A DNA stretch of 38,042 nt from positions 1 through 38,042 of IMG/VR virus record IMGVR_UViG_3300030108_004320; one strand, given 5' to 3'. This document shows, one piece after another, positions 16,641 through 25,509 of this stretch. The notes beneath the pieces are model-generated. The model ran no database searches and was not told where the DNA came from. It saw only the letters and a list, made by a program, of their open reading frames with translations. Within the stretch, counting starts at the first letter, position 1. The number at the start of each line of letters is the position of its first letter. The DNA is from a virus. The translations under genes were made by a program, and so were the position numbers.

Positions 16641-16930
16641 TGAAGAAAAAACGAGATCCAAAAGTTGGCACTGGTAAAAAGCCAAAAGGATCTGGTAGAC
16701 GGCTATACACCGACGAGAATCCTAAAGACACAGTAAGCATAAAGTTTGCTACGATGAAAGACGCGGACGCTACAGTCAGAAAAGTAAAACGTATCGACAA
16801 ACCGTTTGCTCGTAAGATACAGATTCTAACCGTTGGTGAGCAGCGTGCTAAAGTAATGGGAAAAACTGGTATAGCTAACGTGTTTAAGCGAGGCAAAGAA
16901 GCGATTAGGAAGGCCCATGGCAAAGCCTAA
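16640..16930 (+). CDS. Basic virion-region protein
   Basis: 96 aa. A Lys/Gly-rich N-terminus (PKVGTGKKPKGSGRRLYTDE) is followed by a compact alpha/beta domain (KDTVSIKFATMKDADATVRK, RKIQILTVGEQRAKVMGK). The same order occurs in marine phage hypothetical proteins next to DUF5872-like genes. It overlaps both neighbours by a few bases. Function is unknown. Confidence 0.7.
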   Translation: MKKKRDPKVGTGKKPKGSGRRLYTDENPKDTVSIKFATMKDADATVRKVKRIDKPFARKIQILTVGEQRAKVMGKTGIANVFKRGKEAIRKAHGKA

Positions 16931-17243
16931 AGGCGGACTGAAGGAATGGTTCGGCAAAGGCCCAAAAGGTGATTGGGTTGATATCGGTGCGCCAAAGAAA
17001 GACGGTAAGTTTCAGAAGTGTGGGCGGTCTAGCGCTAAAGATAGCAAGCGAAAATATCCTAAGTGCGTGCCAAGGTCGCAAGCTAAACGTATGACCAAAG
17101 GTCAGATAGCGTCAGCTGTAAGAAGAAAAAGATCTAAACCACAAGGTGTTGGTGGGAAACCAACTAATGTAAAAACCATGGTGGCTAAATCTGGAGGTGC
17201 GGTTCGTAAGACCGGTAACATGGGCTTGTTTGGTAGGGTATAG
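16917..17243 (+). CDS. DUF5872-like basic protein
   Basis: 108 aa. The KGGLKEWF, GDWVDIGAPK, KYPKCVPRSQAKRMTKGQ and AVRRKRSKPQGVGGKP segments match, as I remember it, the DUF5872 pattern found in marine phages and giant viruses. Two cysteines (FQKCGR and PKCVP) could form a metal or redox site. The protein is very basic. Its role is unknown; neighbours suggest a virion or nucleic-acid-binding function. Confidence 0.7.
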   Translation: MAKPKGGLKEWFGKGPKGDWVDIGAPKKDGKFQKCGRSSAKDSKRKYPKCVPRSQAKRMTKGQIASAVRRKRSKPQGVGGKPTNVKTMVAKSGGAVRKTGNMGLFGRV

Positions 17244-17251
17244 GAGGCAGT

Positions 17252-17578
17252 ATGTATCGAAAAACGTCTAAGAATGCGTCAATGGCTAAAAAGTCCAAGG
17301 GCAGCAGGATGATGAAAAAGTCGAAAGGCGGAGCGTTAATGAAGAAGTCGAAAGGCGGAGCGTTAATGAAGAAGTCGAAAGGTGGCGCTCTTATGAAGAA
17401 ATCTAAGGGTGGTGCTTTGATGAAGAAATCTAAGGGTGGAGCCTTGATGAAGAAATCGAAAGGCGGTGCTCTAATGAAGAAGTCGAAGGGCGGGGCGCTT
17501 ATGAAAAAATCGAAGGGTGGCGCTCTTATGAAGAAATCGAAAGGCGGATCTCTTAATAAAAGGTTCCGAAAGAAGTAA
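17252..17578 (+). CDS. Lysine-rich tandem-repeat protein
   Basis: 108 aa. A 20-residue lead is followed by nine consecutive units of MKKSKGGAL (the last has GSL) and the tail NKRFRKK. The product is extremely basic and resembles histone H1 tails or protamine-like peptides. Repeat copies use different synonymous codons, so the amino-acid sequence is probably what is maintained. AGGAGG precedes the ATG. It closes a block of four basic genes and is a candidate for DNA condensation or charge neutralisation in the head. Confidence 0.75.
   Translation: MYRKTSKNASMAKKSKGSRMMKKSKGGALMKKSKGGALMKKSKGGALMKKSKGGALMKKSKGGALMKKSKGGALMKKSKGGALMKKSKGGALMKKSKGGSLNKRFRKK
17312..17554 (+). repeat. Nine tandem 27-bp repeats
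   Basis: Nine units of 27 bp, each coding MKKSKGGAL or its GSL variant. Units differ mainly at third codon positions (AAG/AAA, GGC/GGT, GCG/GCT/GCC, TTA/CTT/TTG/CTA). Confidence 0.95.
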
Positions 17579-17581
17579 ACC

Positions 17582-18256
17582 GTGTCTTATCTGATTAGCA
17601 ACATTCCTCACTTCAAATGTTGGGTGAGGAGAGAGTTCACGCACAACCACGAAAAGTATCAAGACGAATATTTGCACGCCTTGGCTATTGCGGTGAATAC
17701 GATACCAGACAGGTCTTTGAGCTTTCAGGTGGTTTTTACCGGTTGCGAATCAGACTGTGAAGACTGGGACGAAGGCAATATTCATGGTGGCGCTATGTGG
17801 GCAAGAATGCCCATACAAGGCTTGGTTTTTGACATGCCATTAGAGGACTTTCCTGTCGCTATGGAAGATCATTTAGCGCAACCATGGGACTGTGAATCTC
17901 GTCACCATGCAGTTACCGTGATGGATAGAGTAAGTTCTTCCCCATGGATTGCAAAAATCGATGGTGATTTTTATCAGGCCAAATATTTGTTTACGGTGGA
18001 TTACACAGACTCGCACATAGCGGATGACCCAGCACAACACAAACAGAGTCACGTATGTTATATAACAGAGGAGTGTGGCTGGAAGGGAAATATCATTGCT
18101 TTACCCAACAACAGAGTAAGAGCGACCAGTCCTGCTCTTTGGGTGACTGGAGACGGAGCGCCTGACTTCAAACCCTCGCAGTGGGCGCATAGCGCCGAGG
18201 GTCATGAAAGCTATTTAGATCCGGCGATTACTTTTGACAACTTGTACGAGGATTGA
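17582..18256 (+). CDS. Hypothetical protein at start of connector module
   Basis: 224 aa from GTG 17582, just after the repeat gene. It is a soluble protein with acidic stretches and several Cys and His residues (CESDCEDWDE, CESRHHAV, CYITEECGW), possibly metal binding. I do not recognise the family. Its end overlaps the leader of the next, connector-type gene. Confidence 0.65.
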   Translation: MSYLISNIPHFKCWVRREFTHNHEKYQDEYLHALAIAVNTIPDRSLSFQVVFTGCESDCEDWDEGNIHGGAMWARMPIQGLVFDMPLEDFPVAMEDHLAQPWDCESRHHAVTVMDRVSSSPWIAKIDGDFYQAKYLFTVDYTDSHIADDPAQHKQSHVCYITEECGWKGNIIALPNNRVRATSPALWVTGDGAPDFKPSQWAHSAEGHESYLDPAITFDNLYED

Positions 18257-18257
18257 T

Positions 18258-18953
18258 ATGGCGCTTTCTGGTAGTAAAAATTTTGAACCGGATGTCTCAG
18301 AGTTTGTAGAGGAGGCGTTTGAAAGATGCGGGTTAGAGCTGCGTACCGGTTATGACTTACGGACCGCCAAGCGCAGCATAAATATTATGTTAGCTGAGTG
18401 GGCAAACCGCGGTTTGAACCAGTGGACGATTAAAGAGGTGGATATCACCATGGTGAAAGACACCGCCACCTATAACATTGACTCTACCAATGCGACCGCT
18501 CCTATTGACGTGTTGGATGCCTACATCAGAGAAACGATAAACAGCGAAACCGTAGACTTCCCTCTAAATAAAATTGGCAGAGCGGAATATGCAAATCTGG
18601 CAAGCAAATCCTCTACCGGCAAACCTAATCAGGTTTTTGTCAACAAACAAACAACGCCGACTATTACGGTATGGCCCGTGCCTGATAAAAACAGCACATA
18701 CACTGTACGATTGAATGTGCTAACTCGGATGGATGATGCAGATGGGGCCACAGATACGATGGACCTGCCATTCCGGTTTTTCCCATGTTTTACGGCTGGC
18801 CTTGCTTATTACATATCGATGAAGAAAGCGCCCGATCGTACACCCATGTTGAAGTCTGTTTACGAAGAAGAGTTTACGAGAGCTTTATCACAGGACGAGC
18901 CTCGTACAAGCTATAGGATAGCGCCGGATCTAGGTCGCTATAACTCCGCGTAA
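18258..18953 (+). CDS. Head-tail adaptor protein, P22 gp4-like
   Basis: 231 aa from ATG 18258 (the frame extends into the previous gene). The helical start (FVEEAFERCGLELRTGYDL, then RSINIMLAEWANRGLNQWTI) followed by a beta-rich middle and C-terminal helices is the usual arrangement of gp4-type adaptor proteins that bind beneath the portal ring and close the head after packaging. The next gene begins at its stop codon. Confidence 0.7.
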   Translation: MALSGSKNFEPDVSEFVEEAFERCGLELRTGYDLRTAKRSINIMLAEWANRGLNQWTIKEVDITMVKDTATYNIDSTNATAPIDVLDAYIRETINSETVDFPLNKIGRAEYANLASKSSTGKPNQVFVNKQTTPTITVWPVPDKNSTYTVRLNVLTRMDDADGATDTMDLPFRFFPCFTAGLAYYISMKKAPDRTPMLKSVYEEEFTRALSQDEPRTSYRIAPDLGRYNSA

Positions 18954-19267
18954 TGGCTTTCGCTAGGGGTAAAGAAGCTTATGGGATCTGCGACATAACA
19001 GGGTTCCGTTATAAGCGCAGAGAGATGAAAAAGACTTGGGATGGTTTGATTGTCGGACCCGATCAATTCTCACCGAAACACCCGCAGCTGGACCCGAAAC
19101 CTAAGCCGAATGATCCCGAAGCGATTCGCAACCCCCGACCTGAGACCTCAGTAGACAACACTTCCTTTGTGTTGTACACAAATGTGGACAAAGGTATACT
19201 CGGCACCAAGCTAGAGACTTATCAAATAGCAGTAAGTCTCGGAGAGGTAACCATAACGACGTCATGA
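18953..19267 (+). CDS. Small tail-region structural protein
   Basis: 104 aa. The pattern MAFARGKEAYGICDITGFRY, then KKTWDGLIVGPDQF and KHPQLDP, is a well-known arrangement in tailed phages with large P22-type portals, where it precedes adaptor and hub genes. No enzyme motif is seen. The start overlaps the upstream stop. Confidence 0.75.
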   Translation: MAFARGKEAYGICDITGFRYKRREMKKTWDGLIVGPDQFSPKHPQLDPKPKPNDPEAIRNPRPETSVDNTSFVLYTNVDKGILGTKLETYQIAVSLGEVTITTS

Positions 19268-19911
19268 GTTTCACACTAGCAACACTGAAAACAGCGATCC
19301 AAGATTACTTAGAATGTACGGAGACGACTTTTGTTACGAATCTTCCCACATTTATAAAAGAGTCGGAATCTCGTATTTTCAAACTGGTCGAGTTGCCAAA
19401 GCAACGTAAGAATGTCCAAGGCACACTGACTACCAATAACAGGTTTTTAGCAACGCCCACAGACTTTTATGCGCCGTTTAGTGTAGCGATCATATCGAGT
19501 AACACCTACACCTATTTGGATTACAAGCATCCGTCGTTTATCAAAGAGTTTGCGCCGTCCACCGCGACTCGCGGACAACCGCGGTACTATTCTTTGTTTG
19601 ACGACACCGCTTTTGAGGTGGGTCCGGTCCCTGACGCAGATTACACCGTAGAAGTTCATTATCTTCATAAGCCGACTTCCTTAACGGCGGGTGCAGAGAG
19701 CGGAACTACTTTCCTCTCGACTGATTACCCTGACGCCCTTTTGTATGGTTCTCTAGCTGAAGCAGCGGTATTTTTGAAAGAAACTCCAGACGTCATTGCG
19801 ACGTTTGAGAACAGATTCAAAGAAGCTATCGCTAGAATCAAAACCATAGCAGAGGGTAGAGAGACTCGTGACGAGTATCGCTACGATATGCTGAGAATAG
19901 GAATGAGGTAA
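19264..19911 (+). CDS. Phage adaptor-type protein
   Basis: 215 aa. It begins with helices (LKTAIQDYLECTETTF, then FIKESESRIFKLVELP), followed by beta stretches such as TNNRFLATPTDFYAPFSV and RYYSLFDDTAFEVGPVP, and helical C-terminal YPDALLYGSLAEAAVFLK. This pattern is typical of phage adaptor proteins of the head-tail interface in marine podoviruses. With the gene at 18258 it makes two adaptor-like proteins in a row. Confidence 0.75.
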   Translation: MSFTLATLKTAIQDYLECTETTFVTNLPTFIKESESRIFKLVELPKQRKNVQGTLTTNNRFLATPTDFYAPFSVAIISSNTYTYLDYKHPSFIKEFAPSTATRGQPRYYSLFDDTAFEVGPVPDADYTVEVHYLHKPTSLTAGAESGTTFLSTDYPDALLYGSLAEAAVFLKETPDVIATFENRFKEAIARIKTIAEGRETRDEYRYDMLRIGMR

Positions 19912-20630
19912 TGTCTCGGATAGAGTCGCTTGAGGGCGCTCATGTTGCGATAGTTGCACTAGGCAACTCACAAGTTGATTACGCTATAGGCAAAGAAAAC
20001 AGCGTTGAATGGGATGAGGTTTGGACCGTCAACTCAGCAGCAGCTGTCTACAAATCTGATCGCATGTTTATGCTAGACCCCGCCAGTCGGTTTCTTGATA
20101 CAGAAGATGCTGGTGGTCAAACAGAAGTCATGCGTAAGTTTCTGCCGCAATGTGACGTGCCTTGTTATACCAGTGAGCTAGACGAGCGTGTTCCTACAGC
20201 CGTTTTGTATCCGATCGAAGAGGTGATACAAGACACTAAATGTGCTTACCTGAATAACACAATACCAATGACAATTGCCTTCGCTTACTGGAACAAAGTG
20301 AGTCGTATAGATCTATTTGGCATCGATTTTAGTTATCAAAACAACATCCACTTCGCGGAAGCTGGCAGGGCTTGCGTGGAGTTCTGGTTAGCGAAATGCA
20401 TGGAAGCAAAAATTGATATCGGCGTTTCTCATCGATCTGGGTTACTAGATCAGAACGTGCCTCTCCATGAACGCATTTATGGCTTTCATCGATTGCAAGA
20501 TCCGGTGGTGGCAGTCAAACATGAAGATGACTGGATAGTTTGTAAAAATTCACAAGTGGAAAAAGCTATGAAAAAAGCGGGAATACAACCGACACAACCG
20601 CCTTCTGCACCGGAGCCATACCGTGGCTGA
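19911..20630 (+). CDS. Rossmann-like protein (MptE/DUF115-like)
   Basis: 239 aa. The N-terminus HVAIVALGNSQVDYAI looks like a Rossmann strand-loop-helix, and RIDLFGIDFSY recalls the MptE/DUF115 and related sugar-transfer families. An Asp-rich region RMFMLDPASRFLD lies between. In marine phages similar proteins occur among tail genes without known function. A glycan- or nucleotide-linked activity is a guess from the fold. Confidence 0.55.
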   Translation: MSRIESLEGAHVAIVALGNSQVDYAIGKENSVEWDEVWTVNSAAAVYKSDRMFMLDPASRFLDTEDAGGQTEVMRKFLPQCDVPCYTSELDERVPTAVLYPIEEVIQDTKCAYLNNTIPMTIAFAYWNKVSRIDLFGIDFSYQNNIHFAEAGRACVEFWLAKCMEAKIDIGVSHRSGLLDQNVPLHERIYGFHRLQDPVVAVKHEDDWIVCKNSQVEKAMKKAGIQPTQPPSAPEPYRG

Positions 20631-20919
20631 GTTAGGCAATGACGGTTTGTTGAAGCTGGGCAGTGTCTCAGTAGAGACGACCGAGAACAAGGGTCATGAT
20701 CCAGAGTTTTGGGCCAGACGCATAACCAATAAGATTTGCTCAGTTTCCGCGGACTCTGCACCGCATATCAGGCAGCAGGCGGAGGCTTTCCAAAACTATA
20801 TATATGCAGTAGTGTTACAAGGAGTGAAAAACGCTATCATTAGTGACCGTACCACGATGGTCAATTTGTTGAATCAACAGGGCCATCGCGACATGGCCAA
20901 AATAATCAAGGAGTTGTAA
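20623..20919 (+). CDS. Small tail-region protein
   Basis: 98 aa from GTG 20623, overlapping the previous gene by 8 nt. Largely helical, with GHDPEFWARRITNKI and RQQAEAFQNYIYAVVLQGVKNAI. This pattern accompanies the adaptor and hub genes in related phages. Function is unknown. Confidence 0.65.
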   Translation: MAELGNDGLLKLGSVSVETTENKGHDPEFWARRITNKICSVSADSAPHIRQQAEAFQNYIYAVVLQGVKNAIISDRTTMVNLLNQQGHRDMAKIIKEL

Positions 20920-20922
20920 GTC

Positions 20923-21351
20923 ATGGCAATATCGAGCGCGATCCCGACCAGTTTCAAGCAAGAGCTGTTGGTAGGAACCCATAATTTTACCGCGACGTCC
21001 GGTAACTCTTTTAAGCTCGCTCTTTACACAAGCTCCGCTACTTTGGGTGCAACCACCACCGCCTTCACTACTACTGGACAAGCGTCTGGAACCAACTACA
21101 CGTCAGGCGGAGCAACGCTGACTTCAGTAACTCCAACAACGTCTGGTACCACGGCCCTATGCGACTTTGCAGACCTGGTTTTCGGTACTGCTACCATTAC
21201 GGCACGTGGGGCAATGATCTATAACGACACACAATCGGATAAAGCGGTTGCGGTCATAGACTTCGGTGGTGACAAAACAAGCACGGCTGGAAACTTTACG
21301 ATCGTTTTTCCAGCGGCCAACGCAACAGCTGCAATAATCAGATTAGCTTGA
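20923..21351 (+). CDS. Beta-rich structural protein
   Basis: 142 aa, Thr/Ala/Ser-rich, with GTHNFTATSGNSFKLALYTS and ARGAMIYNDTQSDKAVAVID. Small beta-sandwich proteins with this pattern are common next to tail hub genes in marine phages and are probably virion components. No catalytic residues are visible. Confidence 0.65.
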   Translation: MAISSAIPTSFKQELLVGTHNFTATSGNSFKLALYTSSATLGATTTAFTTTGQASGTNYTSGGATLTSVTPTTSGTTALCDFADLVFGTATITARGAMIYNDTQSDKAVAVIDFGGDKTSTAGNFTIVFPAANATAAIIRLA

Positions 21352-21380
21352 GCCTAAAATTTTTGTGGTAGACTTTTGCA

Positions 21381-23288
21381 ATGCCACTTACCACGTTTAA
21401 TTTTCGTCCGGGGATTAACAAAGAAGAAACGGACTACGCAAACGAAAATGGTTGGGTAGACGGTAATCTCATTCGTTTCCGAAAAGGCAGGCCAGAAAAG
21501 ATTGGCGGCTGGGAAAGACAATCAGAAGATAACACTTACCTCGGCACTGGCCGAGCGTTACATAGTTGGGTGTCTCTCGGAGCCGCGAAATATTTAGGGA
21601 TAGGCACAACTTTTAAATACTACATAGAGTCCGGTGAGGCTTACAATGACATTACCCCGATAAGGTCAACGACCAGTGCGGGTGATGTTACGTTTAGTGC
21701 GTCTGACGGTTCATCTACAATTACTGTGACCGATACCGCTCATGGAGCAGAAACAAACGACTTTGTAACTTTTTCTGGAGCGTCTAGTTTAGGCGGCAAC
21801 GTCACCGCTGCTGTTTTGAATCAAGAGTACCAGATACTGTTAGTGACCGGCACAAACACGTACACAATTACGGCGAAGGACACGAGCGGGGCTACTGTGA
21901 CGGCGAACAGCTCAGATAGCGGCAACGGGGGCAGCAGTGTCGTTGGCGCATATCAAATAAATGTCGGGTTGGATATTTATGTACCGAGCACAGGATGGGG
22001 AGCAGGAACTTGGGGCGCTGGCACGTGGGGAAGCTCATCCGCGATAACCGCTGCTGGTCAATTGAGGATTTGGACTCACGATAATTTTGGAGAAAACTTA
22101 ATTATAAATCCGCGAGGCGGGGGCATATTTCGCTGGGTTGAAAACAACGGATTAACAACGCGAGCCTTAGAACTACAAGGGATCAGCGGGGCGAGCAAAG
22201 TGCCAACCGTGGGTTTGCAAGTTATTACAAGTGAAGTGGACCGCCACCTGATTGTGTTAGGAGCAGACCCGATCGACAGCTCTTCAGGGAACAGAACCGG
22301 AGTGATAGATCCTATGTTGGTCGCTTTCTCCGACACCGAAAACGAACTCGACTTCAATCCGACAGCGACGAACACCGCTGGATCTGTTCGATTATCCGCT
22401 GGCAGCTTGATTGTCGGAGGCATCAAGGCGAGACAAGAAGTTTTGATTTGGACGGACACAAGTCTCTACTCAATGACTTTTATAGGACCACCGCTAACCT
22501 TCGCTCTCAACTTGTTGAACGAAGGCGCTGGTTTGGTTTCGCCAAAAGGCGCAGTAAACAGTCCGGTCGGCGTATTTTTTATGGCGAAGAACGGTTTTTA
22601 CTTTTATAACGGATCGGTCAAAAAGATGCCGTGCAGCGTGCAAGATTACGTGTTCAGTGATCTTAACCTCACACAAGCGTTCAAGTGTTTTGCCTCGTTA
22701 AGCGCAGAGCACTCTGAGATTTGGTTTTGGTATGTATCGATAGAGGACAATACCGACGAGATTAGTCGATATGTCATTTATAATTACGAGGAGCAGAGCT
22801 GGAGTATAGGATCATTGGTCCGCTATAGTTGGTTGGACGCTGGTATCAACGATAAGCCTGTAGCGGGAGCGAAAGTTTCTGACGCTGGGGTAATTTACAT
22901 ACACGAGCAAGGTTTTAACGACGATGATAGCGCCATGTCAAACGTCTTCATCGAGTCAGCTGATATTGATTTGGGCGATGGCGAAAACTTTATGTTTGTC
23001 AAAAAGATGATACCGGACATTAAGTTCTCGAAGACAAGCGGAATATCTAACACACCGGCTATGAACATCGTGGTGAAGAGAAGAAACTACAACGCGGAAT
23101 CTTTATCAACTGATTCTACTAACCAAGTTACAGAGTCCACAAGCTTCCACAATTTAAGAACCAGAACGCGACAAGTTGTTTTGAGATTCGAGTCGGATGA
23201 CGATAACGACGAAATAGATCGTAAAGATTACAAGTGGCGTATCGGTAACACTCGCCTAGATATACAGCCATCCGGCAGAAGAGGATGA
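21381..23288 (+). CDS. Tail hub/stabilisation protein, P22 gp10-like
   Basis: 635 aa. The N-terminus MPLTTFNFRPGINKEETDYA and the repeated beta-propeller-like blades (for example RHLIVLGADP, EVLIWTDTSLYSM, GVFFMAKNGFYFYNGS, YVIYNYEEQSWSIG) match gp10-type tail stabilisation proteins. An inserted domain at about residues 105-185 (DTAHGAETNDFVTFSGAS) resembles a small beta module common in marine viruses. The protein would form the tail hub that binds fibres and continues the DNA channel. Confidence 0.75.
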   Translation: MPLTTFNFRPGINKEETDYANENGWVDGNLIRFRKGRPEKIGGWERQSEDNTYLGTGRALHSWVSLGAAKYLGIGTTFKYYIESGEAYNDITPIRSTTSAGDVTFSASDGSSTITVTDTAHGAETNDFVTFSGASSLGGNVTAAVLNQEYQILLVTGTNTYTITAKDTSGATVTANSSDSGNGGSSVVGAYQINVGLDIYVPSTGWGAGTWGAGTWGSSSAITAAGQLRIWTHDNFGENLIINPRGGGIFRWVENNGLTTRALELQGISGASKVPTVGLQVITSEVDRHLIVLGADPIDSSSGNRTGVIDPMLVAFSDTENELDFNPTATNTAGSVRLSAGSLIVGGIKARQEVLIWTDTSLYSMTFIGPPLTFALNLLNEGAGLVSPKGAVNSPVGVFFMAKNGFYFYNGSVKKMPCSVQDYVFSDLNLTQAFKCFASLSAEHSEIWFWYVSIEDNTDEISRYVIYNYEEQSWSIGSLVRYSWLDAGINDKPVAGAKVSDAGVIYIHEQGFNDDDSAMSNVFIESADIDLGDGENFMFVKKMIPDIKFSKTSGISNTPAMNIVVKRRNYNAESLSTDSTNQVTESTSFHNLRTRTRQVVLRFESDDDNDEIDRKDYKWRIGNTRLDIQPSGRRG

Positions 23289-23291
23289 TGC

Positions 23292-23603
23292 GTGACGAAG
23301 CTTTTAGAAACTCGTCTACCATTAGCCACAGGCGAAGAAGTCACTGCCGACACGTTTAACAGACTAGTTCGTATTCTCGAAATTAACCTCGGCTCTAAGG
23401 ATATCGATAAAACGCCGGTCTTCAACGCGGATGAAATTAACCAGTTACAATTTGCGACCGGTGCTATAATATTTAATTCGACGGTGCAAGTGCATCAGGC
23501 GTTTGATGGCACAACCTTTCGCAATTTGTACGAGCATCAGACTTATGTTACAGGTTTGGGAGCAACATTCAGTCTAGGGAGCGTAACAGTAACGATAGGT
23601 TGA
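23292..23603 (+). CDS. Small tail protein
   Basis: 103 aa from GTG 23292, directly after the hub gene. It has a helical N-terminal half (DTFNRLVRILEINLG) and beta-rich C-terminal half, and could be a fibre adaptor or tail knob accessory. No family recognised. Confidence 0.6.
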   Translation: MTKLLETRLPLATGEEVTADTFNRLVRILEINLGSKDIDKTPVFNADEINQLQFATGAIIFNSTVQVHQAFDGTTFRNLYEHQTYVTGLGATFSLGSVTVTIG

Positions 23604-23607
23604 TAAG

Positions 23608-25509
23608 ATGCCAGCAAGCAATATTTCATCAGATTTACAAGACCGACTAGACCGTTTTGGGATGCCTATGGAAAGCGCTACTCGGCCTAGATCTACGGCC
23701 AGTGTGCCAGAGCTTTCGGATGCAGAAATGGATTACATGCGAGAATCCGCTGGGGGATTCCGTACTCCTTTCCCGAGACTAATGGGTGCTCCGCAGGCTG
23801 GACCTGAAGCAGCTCAGCCTGCACCTCAGTCGTTAGAACAATCAATACAGTCTTTGATGATGAACGTGGATCAAACCGACGATCCCGATGAAGTAAAACA
23901 AATTGGCAAAACGATAGAGCGTTTACAGCTCGGTGCTCAAGCACCTTTGGGCGAAGCGGCTCTAATGGTACAACAAGCTGGCACTGGCGAAGATACCGTA
24001 CTTGCACACCTGACACCCGGCGAGGTCGTTTTGCCTGCCGAGTTCATGGAGGACTCAGCGCTTGAGTCCATGATCCAGAAGAAGTTTGAAGAGTCAGGAA
24101 TAGATCCAGCACAAGCTGTCGCTGGAGTAGGCATTGCCAGCTTGAACGAAATGACTGGACTAGAAGAGTTCGGTTTCTTCAAAAAGCTAGGTAAGTCCCT
24201 TAAAAAAGTAGCAAAAAAAATCGCACCAATAGCTGGTCCGCTGGCTAACTTCATACCCGGCGTAGGTCCGCTTGTGGCTGGTGCGATCGGCGCTGCTACT
24301 AATGTAGCCGCAGGCAAGGGTCTCAAAGGTGCTATCACGGGTGGCCTAGCTGGTTTTGGAACCGGCAAGCTCTTAGGCGGTATCAGTAGTCTTGGCGGAA
24401 CGACCGCGGAAGTTTTCAAACAACTTGGTCCGCTCGATAAACTCAGAAGCTTGGGTTACGGCGCTAAATCAGGATTAGGTAGCTTAGGAGGTATGCTAGG
24501 TCTCGGCGGAGGACAAGCGCCAAAGATGCCAGCTGGTGGCGGGTTTGCTCCGCAAGTATCTTCCGGTGGATTTCAAGACCCGATGATGCAGTATGCTAAT
24601 TTTGTCCAAACGACATTTCCGCAACAACCGACCTACAGCGATCCTTACACGGCACAATTGTTCCGACAACAAGATGCAAAAAATCAGCAGGCTCAAGGTG
24701 GTAGAGGTCTTGGGGGGCTGCTACGTGGCGTAGGCGGATTATTTTTTGGGGGCGGAAAAGACGACCAAGGTTATTTTGGAAGAGTCGGAGACGTCTTGGG
24801 TGGCGTTGGAGATTTCTTAGGCGTTACAGATTTTGCAGGCGGAAACACTCGCGGCGGACTGGCTCCTATATTAAACCCCGGTGGTGGGGGAGGTGGTGGC
24901 GGTGGCGGCGGCTTAGGCACGTTAGCTAAATTAGGATTAGGCGCAGGAGCGGCATACGGTCTGGGACGACTCGCAATGAGAGAAGCGGAACAAGATAGAG
25001 GCGTCCCTCTCACTCCGCTCACAACCATGGACGCCGGAGGGCGTTATAATCTGGAGGCAGAGCTTGCGAGGAGGATGGGCCGAGCAGCACCAAATCCTGT
25101 TGAGTTTGGCTTACAGCCTAGAATGCCTGCTTTGAGTGGCGGACGCGGCGGAGCTAGGAGACCGGCAGTAACTTCCCAATATGTGCAACAAGCCGCCATG
25201 GGTGGTGCTATGACTCCAATGGCTTACGCTGAGGGCGGCGATGTCACCATGGAAGACTTCGAGCGCAAAAACGGTTACATAGAAGGGCCGGGCACAGAAA
25301 CAAGCGACGACATACCAGCTATGCTATCCGACGGTGAGTTTGTTATGACTGGCAGAGCCGTGCGAGGTGCAGGATCTTTTGAGATGAACGAAGAGCCTAA
25401 CGGCATTCTTCGTTTGGTTCCAACCGCATCAGAAGATCGAGACCGAGGCACGAGGCTCATGTATAACATGATGGACGTGTTCGGGAGGTATGCCGATGCA
25501 ACCAGTTAG
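23608..25509 (+). CDS. Internal virion/ejection-type protein 1
   Basis: 633 aa. Features: an acidic N-terminus, two short motifs AHLTPGEVVLP and DIPAMLSDGEFVM that are frequent in phage internal or tape-measure-like proteins, a Lys-rich amphipathic piece (FKKLGKSLKKVAKKI), a hydrophobic Gly/Ala stretch (ANFIPGVGPLVAGAIGAAT) able to insert in membranes, and a glycine run of about 11 residues near residue 430. Such features fit proteins packed in the head and ejected with the DNA to bridge the cell envelope. Confidence 0.6.
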   Translation: MPASNISSDLQDRLDRFGMPMESATRPRSTASVPELSDAEMDYMRESAGGFRTPFPRLMGAPQAGPEAAQPAPQSLEQSIQSLMMNVDQTDDPDEVKQIGKTIERLQLGAQAPLGEAALMVQQAGTGEDTVLAHLTPGEVVLPAEFMEDSALESMIQKKFEESGIDPAQAVAGVGIASLNEMTGLEEFGFFKKLGKSLKKVAKKIAPIAGPLANFIPGVGPLVAGAIGAATNVAAGKGLKGAITGGLAGFGTGKLLGGISSLGGTTAEVFKQLGPLDKLRSLGYGAKSGLGSLGGMLGLGGGQAPKMPAGGGFAPQVSSGGFQDPMMQYANFVQTTFPQQPTYSDPYTAQLFRQQDAKNQQAQGGRGLGGLLRGVGGLFFGGGKDDQGYFGRVGDVLGGVGDFLGVTDFAGGNTRGGLAPILNPGGGGGGGGGGGLGTLAKLGLGAGAAYGLGRLAMREAEQDRGVPLTPLTTMDAGGRYNLEAELARRMGRAAPNPVEFGLQPRMPALSGGRGGARRPAVTSQYVQQAAMGGAMTPMAYAEGGDVTMEDFERKNGYIEGPGTETSDDIPAMLSDGEFVMTGRAVRGAGSFEMNEEPNGILRLVPTASEDRDRGTRLMYNMMDVFGRYADATS

